Shown piece after piece: positions 34,290 to 45,789 of a DNA stretch of 64,000 bases (positions are counted from its first letter, which is position 1; every line of letters starts with the position of its first letter). Under the pieces are notes generated by a model. That model worked only from the letters and a program-made list of their open reading frames with translations. It did not search any database and was not told the DNA's origin. The stretch is from the NCBI GenBank assembly GCA_009823505.1, contig VZQC01004709.1, forward strand, positions 483,171 to 547,170, read 5' to 3'. This DNA is from Rhizomys pruinosus. Its lineage: Eukaryota > Chordata > Mammalia > Rodentia > Spalacidae. The translations under genes and the position numbers were made by a program.

Positions 34290-35869
34290 TTTTTATCCAA
34301 TATTTGTGGCCTTAAAATCTATAGTAGACTGAATATCTTACTTCCTTAAATTGCCCGTGTGCATAGAAACTTATAAAGAATTATAACTAAGTTAAAAGTT
34401 AAATACCTTTCAATTATCCAGTCAGTGTTGAGCAAAGAGGCTCGGCTCTAAGCCTTAAGTTCTTGCTTTTATTGAAATGCAGTCTTTAAAGTATGATTTT
34501 GTTTTGTAAAGTAACTCCCCAATGCCAGAAACATTTATGGACTTTTGTTTCAGACCTGAAGAAGCAGCATTGTTTGTATATGAATGAAGTTTTCCATAAA
34601 TGTCAATACCTCATCCTGCATTCATCTGTTTCTCAGAAAGTTTATTGCCCATCATAATTCTGTGTCATTAGGAGCAGAAGTTCTAACAATGCTCATCTGT
34701 GAAAAACAGTTTTCACTTTTACAACCTTGATCAAGCCATTAACTATTAGCTATTAACAGCTCTGTTTTAGAAGAATTCAGAATACAAGCTTCCTGAAACT
34801 GCTCTCAATGTGGGTTTTCATCAGCATTTTCCTCTTATTTAATGTTATGTGTTAAAGGGAGAAAATGCAGGAAGTACAATCTTAGGAAAGAGTAGATATC
34901 ATCAAAGTATGATATATTAATCGGTAACATAATAACTCATGGAAAAGCAACCTTAAGTAAAAATAAAGATGAAAGACTTTAAGGGAGAGCATGAAAACCA
35001 TCTAGGAATTAGTAACTCAGAAATGGCTGGACCCAGAACAAGTACTGTCTCTTCTACTCATTTTTCAGTCTCTCAGCTATCTGTTTCTCAGTGATATTGT
35101 GATTGCTAGACAGACTTTTACAAAACCTGTTACATTAGCCTATCTTTAGAGTCTCGATACATCCATTCCCACTTTGATCATGGCAGGTAAATCTCTTTTG
35201 AGGAATAATGTTCAGCCAGCTGAGAAGATACACCCTGCCCCTGAGTGCATCCTGAATCCAATCCCTATTCATAAAACAATATAAAAGCCCTCACTTCTTG
35301 CCTCTTTAAGGCAACCAAATTTTGGGTGATCCATTGAAGCCACTGTGAAATCTCAAGTCACTTATCCCTCTGACTTATTTAAGTTCCTTTACTTTTTCCA
35401 ATTATTGATTCTAAAGACAGCCCCCATTTAGCTGCTTGACTGCATGTCTCTGAGCAAAATCTGCTTTCTGGATAAGATAACTTGGGGTATAGATAACTTC
35501 AACTTCAGTAATAAGAACATCTCCTTACTTTAATTGCAAATAAAGCCATAAGTGATCCTCATCCCTCAGCTTTGGATGCATGCACATTGTGAAACCTGTT
35601 GCTTTCCAAAGTAGGATGACATTTAGGACCAGCCAGACCACATTTTCAGTGCCGTAGCAACTGGAGTCATGGACCTGAGATTTAGACAAAGGCAAAATCT
35701 GAGAGTAAAAGGATAATGGTTCTTCAGAGAAAAACTGAGTTCTGTTATTTAAGATAACAGTGTAGATACTGAAGGAGAAAATATAGAAATGCATACTACT
35801 AAAGAGGGGTCACACCTAGGGTTTGTCTGTTTATTTTGGCCTTTTGAGACGATGTTCCAAATGTGTTTT
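34290..35869. other. Intergenic DNA
   Basis: No supported gene. A small reverse B1-tail-like piece ('tggccttttgagacgatgtt') occurs near 35,838. Confidence 0.5.
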
Positions 35870-35883
35870 AATAATTCTAATCT

Positions 35884-36111
35884 GGGGGCTGGAGAGATGG
35901 CCTAGCGGTTAAGAGCGCCGACCGCTCTTACAGAGGACCCGGGTTCGATCCCCAGCACCCACATGGCGGCTGAGAACCGTCTGAAACTCCAGTTCCAGGG
36001 GAATCCGACACCCTCTTCTGACCTCCGCGGCATTGCACGACACGGGTGCACAGACCTGCATGCAGACGGTGCATTCATACACATACAGAAATAAATAAAA
36101 ATTAAAAAAAA
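35884..36111 (+). mobile_element. B2 SINE, young copy without internal duplication
   Basis: Complete, CpG-rich B2 from 'ggggctggagagatggccta' to the A-tail, with 14-bp flanking duplications (aataattctaatct at 35870-35883 and 36112-36125). It has a single 'ctccagttccaggggaatcc' block, in contrast to the copies at 10,148 and 18,811. Confidence 0.96.
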
Positions 36112-36125
36112 AATAATTCTAATCT

Positions 36126-37080
36126 AAGCATTGTACTATCTTCTTGATATATTAAATGATAAAATAAATATAAGAGCTAGTAACCGAAATATATTCAATT
36201 TCTATTGTGGTGCACACTTTGAATTTTATTTAGCATACTAGTCACAATGATCCTGTAAGCCAAAAGAAATAATCAATGAAGGAAAATAAAATAGCTAAGA
36301 AAGGTAATGAATATTTGTTCTCTTTGTTCCTTTCTAGAAAGAAAATTCCTTTACTGCTCCTTCCTTTTCCACATTTTCTACAATAAATTTAAATTATACA
36401 ATAAATACATAAATGTTTATGGGGATTGCTATGATCTTTTATTATGATGGTGTCAGTACTTGTCTTACTGCTGTGATTTCAAAAAATATACTGTAACAAA
36501 AGCAACTGAAAGTTAAAGGTTTGCTTTGGCTCATGTTCTCAGGATATAGTCCACCGTGGCAAATAATAATAGCAAACGTAGTTCAGTGTAGCTGTTCACA
36601 TTATACCCACACTCAGGAAGGAGAGAAGAATGAATGTTAATTCTCTGCTCAATTTCCCCTTTATTCGGTTCAGGTCCCCATCCCATGGAATGGCACCACC
36701 AACAATTAAGGTAGGTTGTCTCAGTTCAATTAACCTAATCAATGTAGTCCTTCACAGGGATGCCCAGAAGCTAACCTAGTCTAGATAAACCCTCACAAGT
36801 GGGGTCCAAGGTCTCTCTCCTATTTAATTCTAGATCCTGTGAGGCTGACAGCATCAACCAAAGCAAACCCAGGTAGAGGCTGAAATACCCAGGTGTATTC
36901 CAGAGGGAGGAGAATAAGTAGCACTCAAAGAAGTAGACATTTGGTGAGAAATAAAGATTAGCCATAGTTTTGGAATCAAAGATGCAGGTAGCAATAAACA
37001 TTAATCATTCTTTTCTTGATAGATTTGTATCATTTCCTTGAGAACTTTGGAAATGGGTATTAAATATTCAGATGTACTCT
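36126..37080. other. Intergenic DNA
   Basis: No recognised element or gene. Confidence 0.5.
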
Positions 37081-37450
37081 GCAGACCTTGCTGGGAAACA
37101 CCTCTCCAGGATTCTTTCAGGATAACCTTTTGTGCTGTTCTGGGAGCACTCATCCCGAGCCTCTTCCCCTTCTCGAGCTGACGGCCCAGTTATGGCAGAA
37201 AACAACATGCACAATGAACTCTTGGACTATGAAGATGATGTGGAGGTTTTCGCTGGCCTCTTGCTCAGCGTTGGCTTTCGCGACTTCTTGCTCTTACCAG
37301 AGTTGCTGTGAGCCCTTGTAGACTGTGGCTTTGAGCATCCGTCAGAAGTCCAGCATGAGTGCATCACTCAGGCCATTCTGGGCATGGATGTCCTGTGCCA
37401 GGCATGGGGAAGGAAGATAGCAGTGTTTGTCATGGCCACACTGCAACAAC
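37081..37450 (+). pseudogene. Ddx39b: Truncated processed pseudogene of DDX39B (UAP56)
   Basis: DDX39B is a DEAD-box RNA helicase of the nuclear mRNA splicing and export machinery. A start codon at 37,192 opens MAEN.MHNELLDYEDD, followed after an internal deletion by [27 protein letters not shown] and [12 protein letters not shown], then [10 protein letters not shown]. This is the N-terminal part and the Q-motif/Walker A region of DDX39B/DDX39A; the acidic start fits DDX39B better. The Walker A segment is corrupted (the SGMGKT equivalent is lost), a TGA stop lies at 37,309-37,311, and the homology ends near 37,450 after about 100 codons. Continuity across normal exon junctions indicates retroposition. 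Sequence before the ATG (from about 37,081) is probably its 5' UTR. There is no poly(A) tail because the 3' side is lost, close to L1 sequence. Confidence 0.85.
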
Positions 37451-37504
37451 AATTGTGCATGTATTTAGGTCATCTTTCCAAACATCTGAATATTTATTTA
37501 TTTA

Positions 37505-37675
37505 TTGAAAAAAATGTTTTGAGAGTTCTCCACACTGCTTCCCATAGGGATGGTATGAATTTACATTCCCACCAGAAATGGATGAATATTCCCCTTTCCT
37601 CACAATCTCTCCAGCATTTGGTATACTTTATTTTCTTGATCATAGACAGTCTTAAGGGGGTAAGATGAAATCTTT
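37505..37675 (-). mobile_element. LINE-1 ORF2 fragment
   Basis: Matches the 'gagttctccacactgcttcc' to 'cttaagggggtaagatgaaa' part of ORF2 seen also at 22,300-22,445 and 38,580-38,725. It sits between the DDX39B pseudogene and a separate L1 3' end. Confidence 0.85.
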
Positions 37676-37689
37676 TTTTAAGGGAGAAA

Positions 37690-39465
37690 TTATTTTATTT
37701 TATATTTTTATTGATGTTTTGTGTATTTCAGTCATCATTTCTCAGTTTAGTTTAGACATATTCCCCTTTTACTTCCCCCAACCCTACCCCAGGTAATGCA
37801 CTCTGCCATAACTATCCTGCATCTTTCTCTTAGTCTTTTTTTATGTTTAGGAATTCACATTTTCCTCCTTTAATTCTATATTAATCTAAAATATGTATAT
37901 ATACTTTCCATTCATATACAATAATTACAGAGGCTGAGAGTAAGTGGTAGATCAATTCTAGAGCCTGTTAAGAGATTTACATTATGCCCAGCATGGTGGT
38001 GCATGGTGGTGCATGCCTTTAATCATGGCACTCAAGAGGCAGAGGCAGGCAGATCTTAGTGAGCTCAAGGCTAGCCTGGTCTACAGAGTGAGTTCCAGGA
38101 AAGCTGGAGATACAGGGAGACCCTGCCTCAAAAAGACCAAGAGAGAGAGGGAGAGATTTGCATTATAACAACATAGTTGCTTTCAGATAAACAGAAATAT
38201 AACAATAATATTGGTCAGCTTCCCTTTCATCTGGGTATTCGGCGTTAGCTACCACAAATGATGGAGACCATTCACTGCTGATTTTTCTGGGACTATGTTA
38301 CTTCACATAGCATAATGGCTTTGAGTTCCATCCATTTACCTGAAAAGTTCTTGATGTCATCTTTCTTTACCACTGACTACTTCATTGTGTAGATATATCA
38401 CATTTTTGTCATCCACTGTCAGTTGAGGGGCATTTGCCTTGGTTTCAGCTCTTCGCTATTGTGAAGAGAGCTGCAGTAAACATGGATGTGCATATATCTT
38501 TGCAGTAGGATGAGTCTTGTGGGTATTTACCCTGGATTGGTATGGCTGGGTCAGGTGGTAGGCTCATTCCGAGTCTTTTAAGGGTTCTCCACACTGCTTT
38601 CCATAGTGGTTGTACAAGTTTGCATTCCCACCAGCAATGGATGAGTGCTCCCCTTTCCCCACAAACTCCCCAGAATCTGGTGTCTTTTGTGTTCTTGATC
38701 TTAGCCAGTCATATTGGAGTGAGATGATATCTGAGAGTGGATTTAATTTGCATTTCCTTTTTAATGATGTTAAACACTTTTTAAGATGTTTCTCAGCTAT
38801 CTTTCCTTCCTCACTGGTGAAGTCTCTGTTCAGCTCTTTACTCCATCTTTTGAGTAGGACATTTGTTTTCATACTTCTTTGTTTTTTGAGTAGTCTATAT
38901 ATTCTTGACATTAATGCTCTGTCAGATGAATCACTAGTAAAGATTTCCTCCCACTCTGTGGGGTGTCTCTTCACTTCTTTGTTTCTTTCACTGTACAGAA
39001 GATTTTGATTTGATGAGGTTTCATTTGTCAACTGTTGACCTTACTTCCTGTGCAGCTGCTGTCTGATTTAGAAAATCTTTTCCTACACCTATGTCTTGTA
39101 GGTTGTTACCAACATTTTCTTCTATCAACTTCAGCGTTACAGTTTTTATGTTGAGATCTTTAATCCACTTGTTGTTGATTTTTGTAAAGGGTGAGAGGTA
39201 AGGGTTTAATTTTGCTCTTCTACAAATGGTGATCCAGTTTTGCCAGCACCATTTGCTGATGATGCTATCCTTCCTCCATTGAGCTTTTTTTTTGCCCCTT
39301 TGTCAAATATGAGGTGGCTGAAATTGTATGAGCTCAAGTTTGGATCTTCTATTTTGTTCCATTGGTCAATGGGTCTGTTTGTGTGCCAGTACCAGGCAGT
39401 TGTTATGACTATGACCCTGTAATATAGCTTGAAGTCTGGTAGAGCAATTCCCCCGTATTGGATTT
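37690..39465 (-). mobile_element. LINE-1 3' part, interrupted copy
   Basis: From the 3' end (reverse of 'tttattgatgttttgtgtat') through the 3' UTR (with a B1 at 37,986) and about 1.2 kb of ORF2. ORF2 continues at about 40,401-40,560 after an inserted retroelement. A 155-codon frame on the minus strand (38,564-39,031) keeps the region after the reverse transcriptase (LMSRIYRLLKKQ, ELNRDFTSEEGKIAEKHLKK), but stops occur on both sides. Confidence 0.9.
37986..38150 (+). mobile_element. B1 SINE inserted in an L1 3' UTR
   Basis: Complete B1 with a small duplication near its start (gcatggtggt twice). The flanking duplication agagatttacattat / agagatttgcattat lies at about 37,971-37,985 and 38,151-38,165. 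Confidence 0.93.
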
Positions 39466-40400
39466 TTTTTATTGATGCTTTGTGTATTTCATACATCATT
39501 TTCCAATTCAGTTCAGGCATATATCCCTTTCCCTTCCCCTCACCCTATCCCTACCCATCCCAGATCATGCATTCTGCTGTAACTTTTCTGCATCTTTATC
39601 TGTTTTTTTTTTGTTTTGTTTGTTTTGTTTTCATTTTTTTTTAACAATAAGTGATAATTTGTGAGTACAAGCATCCTTCATGTAAAACCAATTTGCTAGC
39701 AGTTGTGCCCAAACCCACACAGCTCATGGGTCCCACCATCCAGCAGGGGGTCTTGTATGTTCAATCAAGTTGATCAAATGAGTGTCCAGTCTATATTGTT
39801 GTAGTTTCACCATTCACCCCAATCATAGCCCTTACATTCTACCATGGTACATCTAACCATTTCCCCGCTTCCTCAGAGTGTCCCTAGGCTTAGAAAAGGG
39901 CCACGGGTGTAGGAGAAGCAAAACAGTCTAATTACTCTGGAGATGTTTGGCTTGGGTTCTAGTCAATTCTGGCTGTGTTCTTCCTTTTCATGGGATGCCA
40001 GCTTGTCAAGGCATAACTTTTCGATCGTACTAATGAAGCAATGCAATTAGATAGATATGTATTTAAACAGTAAATATATAGCCTATCGATCCTACTAATG
40101 AAGCACACAAATAGATATATAGGTATTTAAACAGATAAACGAATTTTATGGGAGGATTAACTTTGGTATAGACACAGATGTTTGGATGGTATGTTAATCA
40201 GTGATTTACATTTTCTTCTGTTCAGTATGACAGGGTCTTCGTGGGTTGTATACTATCATCTTAAACCGATGAGAATGATGGTAAGCTTGTGGCATCAGCC
40301 TTTGGTTATTCCTCCAAGGAGAAGCTAATAGCCAATTCGATTTGTGATATACAGACATATTGAATGCCAGAGAGTGTTACCAAAGGTCACTAAACCCCGT
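39459..40400 (-). mobile_element. Unclassified retroelement unit inserted in L1 ORF2
   Basis: Minus-strand copy of the unit at 2,960-4,113, ending at 39,466 in the complement of AATACACAAAGCATCAATAAAAAA. It splits the L1 ORF2 between 'agcaattcccccgtattgg' and 'tgtttcactcaggattgc'. An approximate repeat of 'ccccgta' at both junctions is a likely target duplication. The copy is 5'-truncated (at 'ctaaaccccgta'), as L1-driven insertions usually are. It holds an internal duplication (40,020-40,140) also found in the copy at 60.3 kb. Confidence 0.8.
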
Positions 40401-40559
40401 AGGGGATGTTTCACTCAGGATTGCTTAGCTATTTGGGATCTTTTTTGTTGTCCCATATGAATTACAGAACTGTTTTTCAAGTCTGTGAAAAAGCTATAGT
40501 ATGTTGACAGGGATCGCATTGAATCTGATTATCGATTTGGGTAAAATGGACAGTTTTTT

Positions 40560-41050
40560 AATAATATTTTTTCCTTAATAGTTATATTATTTTTAAGGGT
40601 TTTTCACAAGATAAGCGCACACTTGTGTGATCAGATCACATGAACGTTGCATTCAGTTTGCCCATACAATTATATTTGGTGCTAGCAGCCACAAATCAGG
40701 GATACCATTTGTTGTTTTGTTTTTCTGGGACTAGACTTATTGCGACTTAGCATGATATCTTCTACTCCATCCATTTACCTGCAAGCTCAGATGTCAATCT
40801 TTCTTTACCTCTCATAGAACTCCACGTGTAGATGTACCACTTTTCTCTATTCCTCTATTCCACTCGTCAGTTGAAGGGCACTTGGTTTGCTTCCAGCTGT
40901 TTGCTATTGTTAAGAGAGCTGCAGGTAACTGGCTGTGCATGTTTATCTGTGGTAAGATGAGTCTGGTGGGGATATAACCCAGAAGTGTATGGCTGGGTCA
41001 GGGTGGAAAGTTCATTTTGAGTCTTCCAAAGGGTTCTCCACACTGCATTA
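40560..41050 (-). mobile_element. LINE-1 ORF2 3' fragment (left arm)
   Basis: Minus-strand ORF2 C-terminus ('ccatccatttacctgcaagc', 'cactcgtcagttgaagggca', 'gggttctccacactgc'), with many one-base indels. Its mirror image is at 59,315-59,830. Confidence 0.8.
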
Positions 41051-41054
41051 ATTT

Positions 41055-41257
41055 GTATGAGTGCACTGTCTGCATTTAGGTTGGTGGTTCCCATGTTCTG
41101 CAATGCCGCGCAGAGGTCCATAAGATGCGTCAGATTCCGCCTGGAACTGAAGTTAGAGAGTAATTCCTTATCGCCATGGGGGTGCTGGGAATTGGACCCA
41201 GGTCCTATGAAGAGCATTGGAGCTCTTAACCACTGAGCCATCTCGCCAAGCCCCAAT
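41055..41257 (-). mobile_element. B2 SINE (left arm)
   Basis: Reverse-strand B2 ending 'taaccactgagccatctcgc'. The mirror copy is 59,093-59,310. Both interrupt the same L1 sequence at the same place, so the insertion predates the duplication. Confidence 0.85.
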
Positions 41258-41754
41258 TTAAATAATATTTAAGAACAAATATGCCTCTGTAAAGTAGTAT
41301 TTAGAGAGAAATAAATATTAAGACTATCTAAAATATACTAAATGCTCATTTTTATTACTTCTTTATTTTTTTTTTCATTTTTTAACAATAAGTTAATAAT
41401 TTATGAGTACAAAGGCATCCTTCTTGTAAAACAAATTTGCAAGCGGTTGTGCCCAAACCTCACAGCCCAAGGATCCCACCACCATCTGGGGGGGGGCTTG
41501 CATGTTCACATTAAGTTGATCAAATAAGTGGCCAGACTATATTGCTATAGTCTCACCATTCACGCCAATCGCAGCCCTTGCATTCTATCACTCCCACCGC
41601 TACCCTTCAGATTGTTCCCTAGGCTGTAGAAAAGGGGCACAGTGGACGAGAAGCAAAACAGTCTACTTTTCTCTGGAGCTTTGTTTTGGACTCTGGTCGA
41701 TTGTGGCTGTTTCCGTTCATGGGCGGACAATGGGTCCAGGAATCTTTTCTTTTT

Positions 41755-42000
41755 TTAATTTTTTTGTGTTTTTTTTAATTTTATTTATTTTCTGTATGTG
41801 TAGGAATGTAAATTCTGCAGGCGTGGTTTGTGCACCCTGTTCGTGCAATGCCACGAGGAGAAGACAGTGTCGGATGCCCCTGGAATGGATTTCTCCTGGA
41901 ATTGGTTTCGGACGGTTCCTTTGCTGCATGTGGGTGCTGGGGTCCCGGTCCTCTGTAGAGCTGTCCCCGGATGCTCGTAACTGCTAGGGACACCTCTCCG
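41755..42000 (-). mobile_element. B2 SINE within the left-arm unit
   Basis: Noisy copy with the internal duplication ('ctggaatggatttctcctgg') and many missing bases. Its mirror is 58,350-58,600. It is absent from the unit copy at 2,960. Confidence 0.85.
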
Positions 42001-42926
42001 CACCAAGAATAAACCTTTCAATCCTACCAAGGAAGCACAAGCAATTAGAAAAAAAAAAAAGATATATAGGTATTTAAAACATACTAATGGTACGGTGGGT
42101 TACTTTGGGTTAACACAACAGTGTTTGGTGTATGTTAATCCATGAATTATGTTTTTTTCTGGTAAAAGAATGACAGGGTCGTAGCTTACGGGGGCTTATA
42201 ACATCTCCTAACCACTGGAGGATGTAAGGTTTGGATGGCATCAGCCATGGGTTATTCCTCCAAGAGAGAGCTAATAGCCAAATTAACTTGGGAATATACA
42301 GACATATGGCTGCCAATGCTGGCACAGTATTACCAGGCAGGTGAGGTGGTGCCTGGTGCCGATGGGGGAGTCCTGCTTGACTCAAGAAGACCCATATTAG
42401 CTTTGCGTTACAGTGTTTAGTGGGCCTTTGGTAATACCCTCTCTCGGGTATTCCAGAGACCACTTTACACTTGCAAGTGTGGTCTCAATACATTTTTATA
42501 AATCTTTCCCATGCTTACATCAGTCTTCGACAGCAGAGGGCCTCCTGTATAGCCTCTCTTGGTGACAAGTATCCAGATTAGATTCAAGGAGCCTTTATTT
42601 TTGTGGGGGCTTGGATCCCCTGCTAACATCTCCTGTAGAAATAAGTCCATGTGATGGATATTGGACCGCTCCCCCCTCTCCTTATTAATATATTTTCCTT
42701 AAGTGCATAGTTTTAAGGATTTTAGTATTATATATGGGTTTCTGATAGAAAATGTCATTTTCATAGTTCTTATGTCTATTAGTTGATTAAAGAAGGCAGT
42801 TTTACAGGTTTTTTAAGAGATTACCTTTATAATATTTGTCTCCAATTTGCAGTTGGAGAGAAACCTCATCATCATCATATTTCATTCTTGTTCTATGGAG
42901 GGGAGGTTAAGAAAGTCTCTCATACT

Positions 42927-43085
42927 GCCAGGTGTAGTGGGCCACGCCTTTAATCATAGCACTTGGAAGGCAGAGGCAGGCTGGATCTTTGTGAGTTCTG
43001 AGGCCCAGGCTGGGCTACAAGTTCCGGACAGCTGTGGTCTACGAGAGACCCGGTCTCGAAAAGACCAAAAAAAAAAAAAAAGTCT
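42927..43085 (+). mobile_element. B1 SINE within the left-arm unit
   Basis: Starts 'ccaggtgtagtgggccacgc' and ends in 'ggtctcgaaaagaccaaaaa'. It is flanked by 'aagtctctcatactg' and 'aagtctcttgtatta', a likely target duplication. Mirror copy at 57,128-57,296. Confidence 0.88.
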
Positions 43086-44781
43086 CTTGTATTAAGAACT
43101 GTGATTGTGGCACCTAGGAGGTAAGTTTGATTAGGAAATCATTATAAATAGTTTTACAAGTAGGAGCCTGCGTTAGGGGTTGTGGAATGGCTGAGAAGCA
43201 GCTGTCGGAAGGCGCTGTTAGTCTTCTTCGCGTTCATTGTTCAGATGGGCCAACCTTTGTCCGGGCACGTCCTGGTACTATCCATCCTACACAATGTAAA
43301 GCGGTATCTTTTCTTTCTCAGCCGTTAGTTTGGTGACATTTTGACATGTGGAACATACAAAGCTTTTCCCCATAGTTAGTTTTAAGACCTGAATTGCAAA
43401 GCTGGACAAAAAGATTTCACATATATCGGTATCCCCCCCCCCTTTTATTTTTTAGGTTTGTGTGTTTGACCTATGAGTCTCAAAAAAGCAGGTGTATTAC
43501 ACAGAGCCTAAGGCTGGGGAATCAAGGCTCAGATTTCAACAAATTCACCAAAAAAAAAAAAAAAAAAAAGCAGCTTGTGTTGGGGACTGTTAGCATGTTG
43601 AGCAAACGTAATTTTTTAAGTTAAATCATCCTACAGGTAAAAGAGAATGATACAAAATGATACACTGGACAGCAGAAAAAAGTAGAGAATATGTGCATGG
43701 GCAATCCAAAGTATTGTTATATTTTATACAGAAGTTTAAGTAAAAAAATGTGGACAACAACAATTTATATTTCCAAATTAAATCAGGTGCCTATTTCTGA
43801 AATAACCCTAAAAGACACTGGTTCGGAAATAGAGAAAATAGAGCTTTTCACAGTTGGTATGTCTATTAGTCAATTAAAGAGACTAGTTTCTCTGCAGCGG
43901 TTGTTTTGGAATCTGGTCGATTCTGGCTGTTTCCTATCATGGGCTGACAGTTTGCCCAGGAATAACCTTTCAATACTACTAATGGAAGGCAACAAGCATT
44001 GGATCATAGTTATTTAAAGGGTACTTAATGGTTATGGTGTTTTGTAATAGACACAATGTTTTGGATGGTATTGAATCCATGCTATTTATGTTTTTTCTGT
44101 AAAATATGACAGGGGGTCTTACTGTGGCTTATAATATCTCCTAACCACTTGGAGGATGTAAGCTTGTGCATCAGCATGGGTTTATTCCTCCAAGGAGAGA
44201 GCTAATAGCCAATTAATTTGGGATATACAGACATACGGCTGCCACTGCAGCACAGTACTTCCAGGCAGTTGAGGTGTAAGCTGGTGCTTGATAGGGAGGA
44301 GTCTTAGTGGCCTTTGGTAACACTTCTGGTATTCCAGAGACCAATGTACACTTGCAAAGTGTGGTCTCAATACAATCCTCCCATGATTACATCAGGTCAT
44401 TAACAGCAGGCCTATGGGACTCTCTCTTTGCAGGTATCCCAGTTTACAGCAAGAAGCATTTACCTTTTATGGGGTTTTGAATCCCCTGCCAAAGCTACCT
44501 TGGTAGAATAATCCTTGCGGATATCAGAGCTCTACTGTATTAATATATTTGCTTAAGTGCATAGCTTAAGAGACTCTAGTATTATATCTGGTTCTGAACA
44601 GAGAATAAGCCTTTTCACAGCAGTTGCTGATGGTCCCTATTAGTTGATTTAAGAAAGCAGTTATACTGGTAAGAGATTTACCTCTATAACAATTGGCTCA
44701 AATTGATAGTTAGAGAATGACTTCATCAGCATCATATATCTCCTTTTTCTATGGAAGGGAGGTAAGGAAGTCTCTCGTATT

Positions 44782-44935
44782 GCCGGGCCTGGTGGCACAC
44801 ACCTTTAATCCTAGCACTTGGGAGGCAGGGCAGGCCTGATCTTTGGGGGTTCAAGGTCAGCCTGGTATACGAGTTCCAGGACGCTGAGGCTACAGAGGAA
44901 AACCCTGTCTTTAAAAGACCAAAAAAAGAAAAAAA
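44782..44935 (+). mobile_element. B1 SINE within the inner left unit
   Basis: 'gccgggcctggtggcacaca' to 'ccctgtctttaaaagaccaa'. It occupies the same site in the unit as the B1 at 42,927, so the B1 was inside the unit before the units were amplified. Mirror copy at 55,305-55,462. Confidence 0.88.
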
Positions 44936-45261
44936 TCTATCGGATATAAAACTTTACAGGCACCGTAGGATGGTAAGTGTTGAATTGGACACCGTGTATA
45001 ATAGTTGTTACAAGTAGGATCCATGAGGGGTTTGATGTCTGTAGAGGTCGAGGGTTTCCCTTCCTTTCATTGGTTCTGGTCCAACCTTCTGCTGGCCACT
45101 ATTATCCGGTTAAACATCCTACTCAGTGCAAATCTGTATCTTTTCTATCTCAGCCTTTAAGTTGGTGACATTTTGACCTGTTGGAATATACAAAGCTTTT
45201 CCATAGTTAGTGTTTTAAGATTTGAATTGCAAAAGCTTTTGAATCCTGACACAAAGGTTTC

Positions 45262-45266
45262 ACATA
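45262..45266. repeat. Target-site duplication ACATA (5' side of provirus)
   Basis: The 5-mer acata immediately before the 5' LTR matches acata at 50,638-50,642 immediately after the 3' LTR. ERVL elements make 5-bp duplications. Confidence 0.85.
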
Positions 45267-45763
45267 TGGTCACTGGTTAATCCTGGGTGTCAACGTGACT
45301 GGCTGGACTAAGGGACAAATAAGAGAAAAAGGTCTTCTGAGGGGACCCCTGCCTCAACCCGGATGGCCCAGCCCAAATGTGGCTGTTACCTTCTGATAGT
45401 AGCCCATATAAAATGCCACAGCAGAAGGAGCTGGTCCCTTTTTTGTTCTCTATCCTGGGCTTGCCTCTGCTCATCTGGTGAGTTTGTCTAGCTGCTGTGA
45501 TCAACCTTTTGGATACCAGCGTGTACTGAGACTGGCAGTCTCCTGAACCATTTGGGCCTTCAGAACTGGATTGGGACTACTGAGACATCCAGCCTTGCAG
45601 ACTGATGGCAGTTCCCTGGATTCTTGTCTAGGCCTTTCCAGTGTGGTGCAGCTACTGTTGGAACCCTTGAACTCTGTCACGTGAGCAAATCATAAATTGT
45701 ATAGGCTAATATATATCCTGGTTGCCGTTCTGGTTGTTCCTTTAGAGAAACTGACTAATAACA
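45267..45763 (+). repeat. 5' LTR of the ERVL provirus
   Basis: About 497 bp, TG...CA ended ('ctgactaataaca'). It has a TATA-like 'catataaaatgcc' near 45,407 and a polyadenylation region 'gcaaatcataaattg' near 45,685 (AATAAA damaged). It differs from the 3' LTR mainly by single-base indels. Its mirror is 54,471-54,962. Confidence 0.9.
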
Positions 45764-45769
45764 GATTGT

Positions 45770-45787
45770 GGGTACCAGAAGCGGGTG
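45770..45787 (+). promoter_or_regulatory. tRNA-Leu-type primer binding site
   Basis: The sequence gggtaccagaagcgggtg lies a few bases after the 5' LTR. It is the tRNA-Leu complement that names the ERV-L group. The right-arm mirror of this site is near 54,450 (taccagacgtgg on the minus strand). Confidence 0.85.
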
Positions 45788-45789
45788 GT

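Larger units (their letters stand above)
41350..43900 (-). mobile_element. Retroelement unit, outer copy in the left arm
   Basis: Minus-strand long form of the unit. The known 3' half (41,350-42,700) is joined to an extended 5' half that contains a B1 (42,927-43,085), then a 'tatcccccccccctttt' block near 43,430 and sequence up to 'gatactctgcagcggtt'-type DNA near 43,900, where the next unit starts. The second unit follows directly, giving a tandem arrangement. Confidence 0.7.
43900..45266 (-). mobile_element. Retroelement unit, inner copy in the left arm
   Basis: Second tandem unit on the minus strand, from 'ctggctgtttcctatcatgg' (3' side) to the proviral insertion point at 45,266. It lacks the last 3' part with the L1-like terminus and contains its own B1 at 44,782. 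The same unit continues after the provirus at 50,643-50,990. Confidence 0.7.

Noticed and set aside
37081..37450. Possible functional DDX39B exon
   Set aside because: A stop codon, an internal deletion, loss of the Walker A sequence and absence of the rest of the gene show it is a retrocopy fragment.
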